A DNA stretch of 64,000 nt from Clostridia bacterium (GTDB lineage: Bacteria; Bacillota; Clostridia; Christensenellales; Aristaeellaceae): positions 1-64,000 of the forward strand of contig JAFZPV010000035.1 of assembly GCA_017552535.1 (NCBI GenBank), written 5' to 3'. Each line of letters starts with the position of its first letter. Within the stretch, counting starts at the first letter, position 1. A program made the position numbers and the translations under genes. A model generated the notes under the pieces. The model was not told the DNA's origin and did no database searches. It worked only from the letters and a program-made list of their open reading frames with translations. Positions 62,923 to 64,000 of the stretch are shown in pieces.

Positions 62923-64000
62923 TTATTTCCCGTAGGCTCTGGCGTAGATCTCCTGATACTCAGCTCCCAGCTTCTGGATCTCGGCCAGGAAGGCGTCGTA
63001 ATCGGCTTCGACGGATTTTTCGCCGGTGATGAACTGGGCGGTCCAGGTCTCCACGGTGTAATCGAGCTGTACCTTGAGGTCGGCGGCGCGCTCGGTGTCA
63101 GCCTTGCTCATGTACACGTCGGGATAGATGATCCTCCAGTAGGGAACGTACTGGCGCTCCACTTCGGCGTTGATCCAGTCATTCAGGGGGTAGATGACCT
63201 GGGGCATGGTGCCGCCGCCGATGCCGGGGGTGGTGGAGCCGGAGTTGGCGGTGAGGGCCTTGGCGCGCTTCACTTCGAAGGAATCGTAGCCGGTGTACTC
63301 CAGCACCAGGAACTTGCGGTCGATGGCTGCCTGCTCGGTCTGCTCGCCGTTTTCGTCCACATAGTAGAAGTCCACGCCGGCTTCGCCGCGCATGTTGTAG
63401 ATGCCGCCGCCGTACTCTTTCCACTCATATACCCAGTCGGCCATGCGGCACACGACTTCGGGATACTCGCAGGTCTCGGTGATGGCCAGGGCGCCGCGGC
63501 TCAGACCGGTCTTCTTGGCCCATACGGGGGTGTCGCCTTCTTTTTCCACCAGGCAGGCTACGATGCTGTACTCTTCGTTCTGCTCGCTGGGCACTACCAG
63601 GAACGCGCCGGCGTGCTGGAACATGCCGATGGTCTGATCGCCGGCAGCCTGTCCCTTGGCCTTCAGGGCTGCGCCGTCCATTTCGAACAGCTGGCTGTCT
63701 ACCAGGCCGTCCGCCCAGGCGTTGGCCCAGAAGGTGACCATCTTCTTCCACTCCTCGGTGAGGGGAGCGTAGTACACTTCGCCGTCTTCGGTGGTGCCCA
63801 CCAGATTGTCGTCGCTGATGGCCTTGCCCCACCAGGCTACGGTGCGGTAGAAGTCCTTGATGCTCTTCTGGCCGCTGTAGGGGATTTCATCGTTGGTGTC
63901 GCCGTTTCCGTTGGCGTCCTGCTCTTTGAAAGCCTTCAGCACGGCGTAGAGTTCGTCCACGGTGGCGGGCTCTTCAAGGCCCAGGTTCTTGAGCCAGGTG
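62923..64000 (-). CDS. Extracellular solute-binding protein (partial, runs off the window)
   Basis: About 359 codons of the C-terminal part of a carbohydrate-binding protein are present; the reading frame is open to the window end, so the N-terminus and signal peptide are outside. The EF-hand-like loop EQDANGNGDTNDEIPYS (about 15 codons inside the conserved motif, near 63870-63930) is typical of LipO/YtcQ-type solute-binding proteins, as are FEMDGAALKAKGQAAG, GGTMPQVIYPLNDWIN and SKADTERAADLKVQLDYTVE (near 63120-63060). Partner permease genes are not in the window. It is followed by a terminator, so it is the last gene of its unit. Confidence 0.85.
   Translation of the reverse strand, partial: TWLKNLGLEEPATVDELYAVLKAFKEQDANGNGDTNDEIPYSGQKSIKDFYRTVAWWGKAISDDNLVGTTEDGEVYYAPLTEEWKKMVTFWANAWADGLVDSQLFEMDGAALKAKGQAAGDQTIGMFQHAGAFLVVPSEQNEEYSIVACLVEKEGDTPVWAKKTGLSRGALAITETCEYPEVVCRMADWVYEWKEYGGGIYNMRGEAGVDFYYVDENGEQTEQAAIDRKFLVLEYTGYDSFEVKRAKALTANSGSTTPGIGGGTMPQVIYPLNDWINAEVERQYVPYWRIIYPDVYMSKADTERAADLKVQLDYTVETWTAQFITGEKSVEADYDAFLAEIQKLGAEYQEIYARAYGK

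Overview
The window looks like chromosomal DNA from a GC-rich, anaerobic, fibre-degrading member of the Clostridia (Bacillota), probably from a gut or rumen. The evidence is a T-box leader on ileS, strong GGAGG-type ribosome binding sites with frequent GTG/TTG starts, a YesN-like membrane AraC regulator next to a solute-binding-protein transporter, a tdk of the Gram-positive type, and a dense set of plant-polysaccharide enzymes. No rRNA, tRNA or CRISPR array was seen. The taxonomic call is inference.

Layout. 1-7.7 kb: a low-GC acetyltransferase, the ATPPase subunit of GMP synthase, a degenerate acyltransferase, then a + strand run of ADP-ribose pyrophosphatase, a GH2-like protein, a GNAT and an AAA ATPase; a YcxB-like membrane protein follows. 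7.7-16 kb: one long minus-strand operon begins at an isoleucine T-box and carries ileS, a SUKH protein, an rph-rdgB fusion, a phosphoesterase, a GH10 xylanase, a HAD phosphatase and a SLOG protein. 16-23 kb: a glucuronoxylan/galactoside block (GH27, CE4-like, GH67, uxuA, malic enzyme). 23-25 kb: tmcAL, tdk and a flavodoxin-like gene. 25-30.3 kb: an unassigned 788-residue protein and a GH105 hydrolase, then a 1.2 kb element in which two diverged inverted arms flank an IS630-type helix-turn-helix gene. 30.4-34.3 kb: two overlapping large putative glycosidases. 34.5-37.5 kb: Nudix, methyltransferase, a truncated methyltransferase and a lower-GC MFS transporter. 37.5-48.4 kb: sensor-regulator, ABC sugar importer and four metabolic or glycosidase genes. 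48.7-54.7 kb: isomerase pseudogene, GH29, two small or repeat proteins, GH127 and a nucleoside hydrolase. 55-58 kb: a monomethylamine-methyltransferase (MtmB) homologue without pyrrolysine, paired with an NCS2 permease. 58-62.7 kb: an HD/RyR-like protein and a membrane TIR/beta-propeller protein. 62.9-64 kb: the 3' part of a second solute-binding protein.

How the genes work together. Nearly all of the glycosidases (GH10, 27, 29, 39-like, 67, 105, 127 and GH28-like) lack signal peptides, so imported oligosaccharides are probably cut inside the cell. Glucuronoxylan products pass through GH10 and GH67, and hexuronates through UxuA. The least ordinary parts are the MtmB-like/permease pair (no pyrrolysine, active-site ligands changed), the TIR-membrane-propeller/HD-RyR cassette (candidate nucleotide-signalling or defence module), and the inverted-arm element around the orphan HTH gene.
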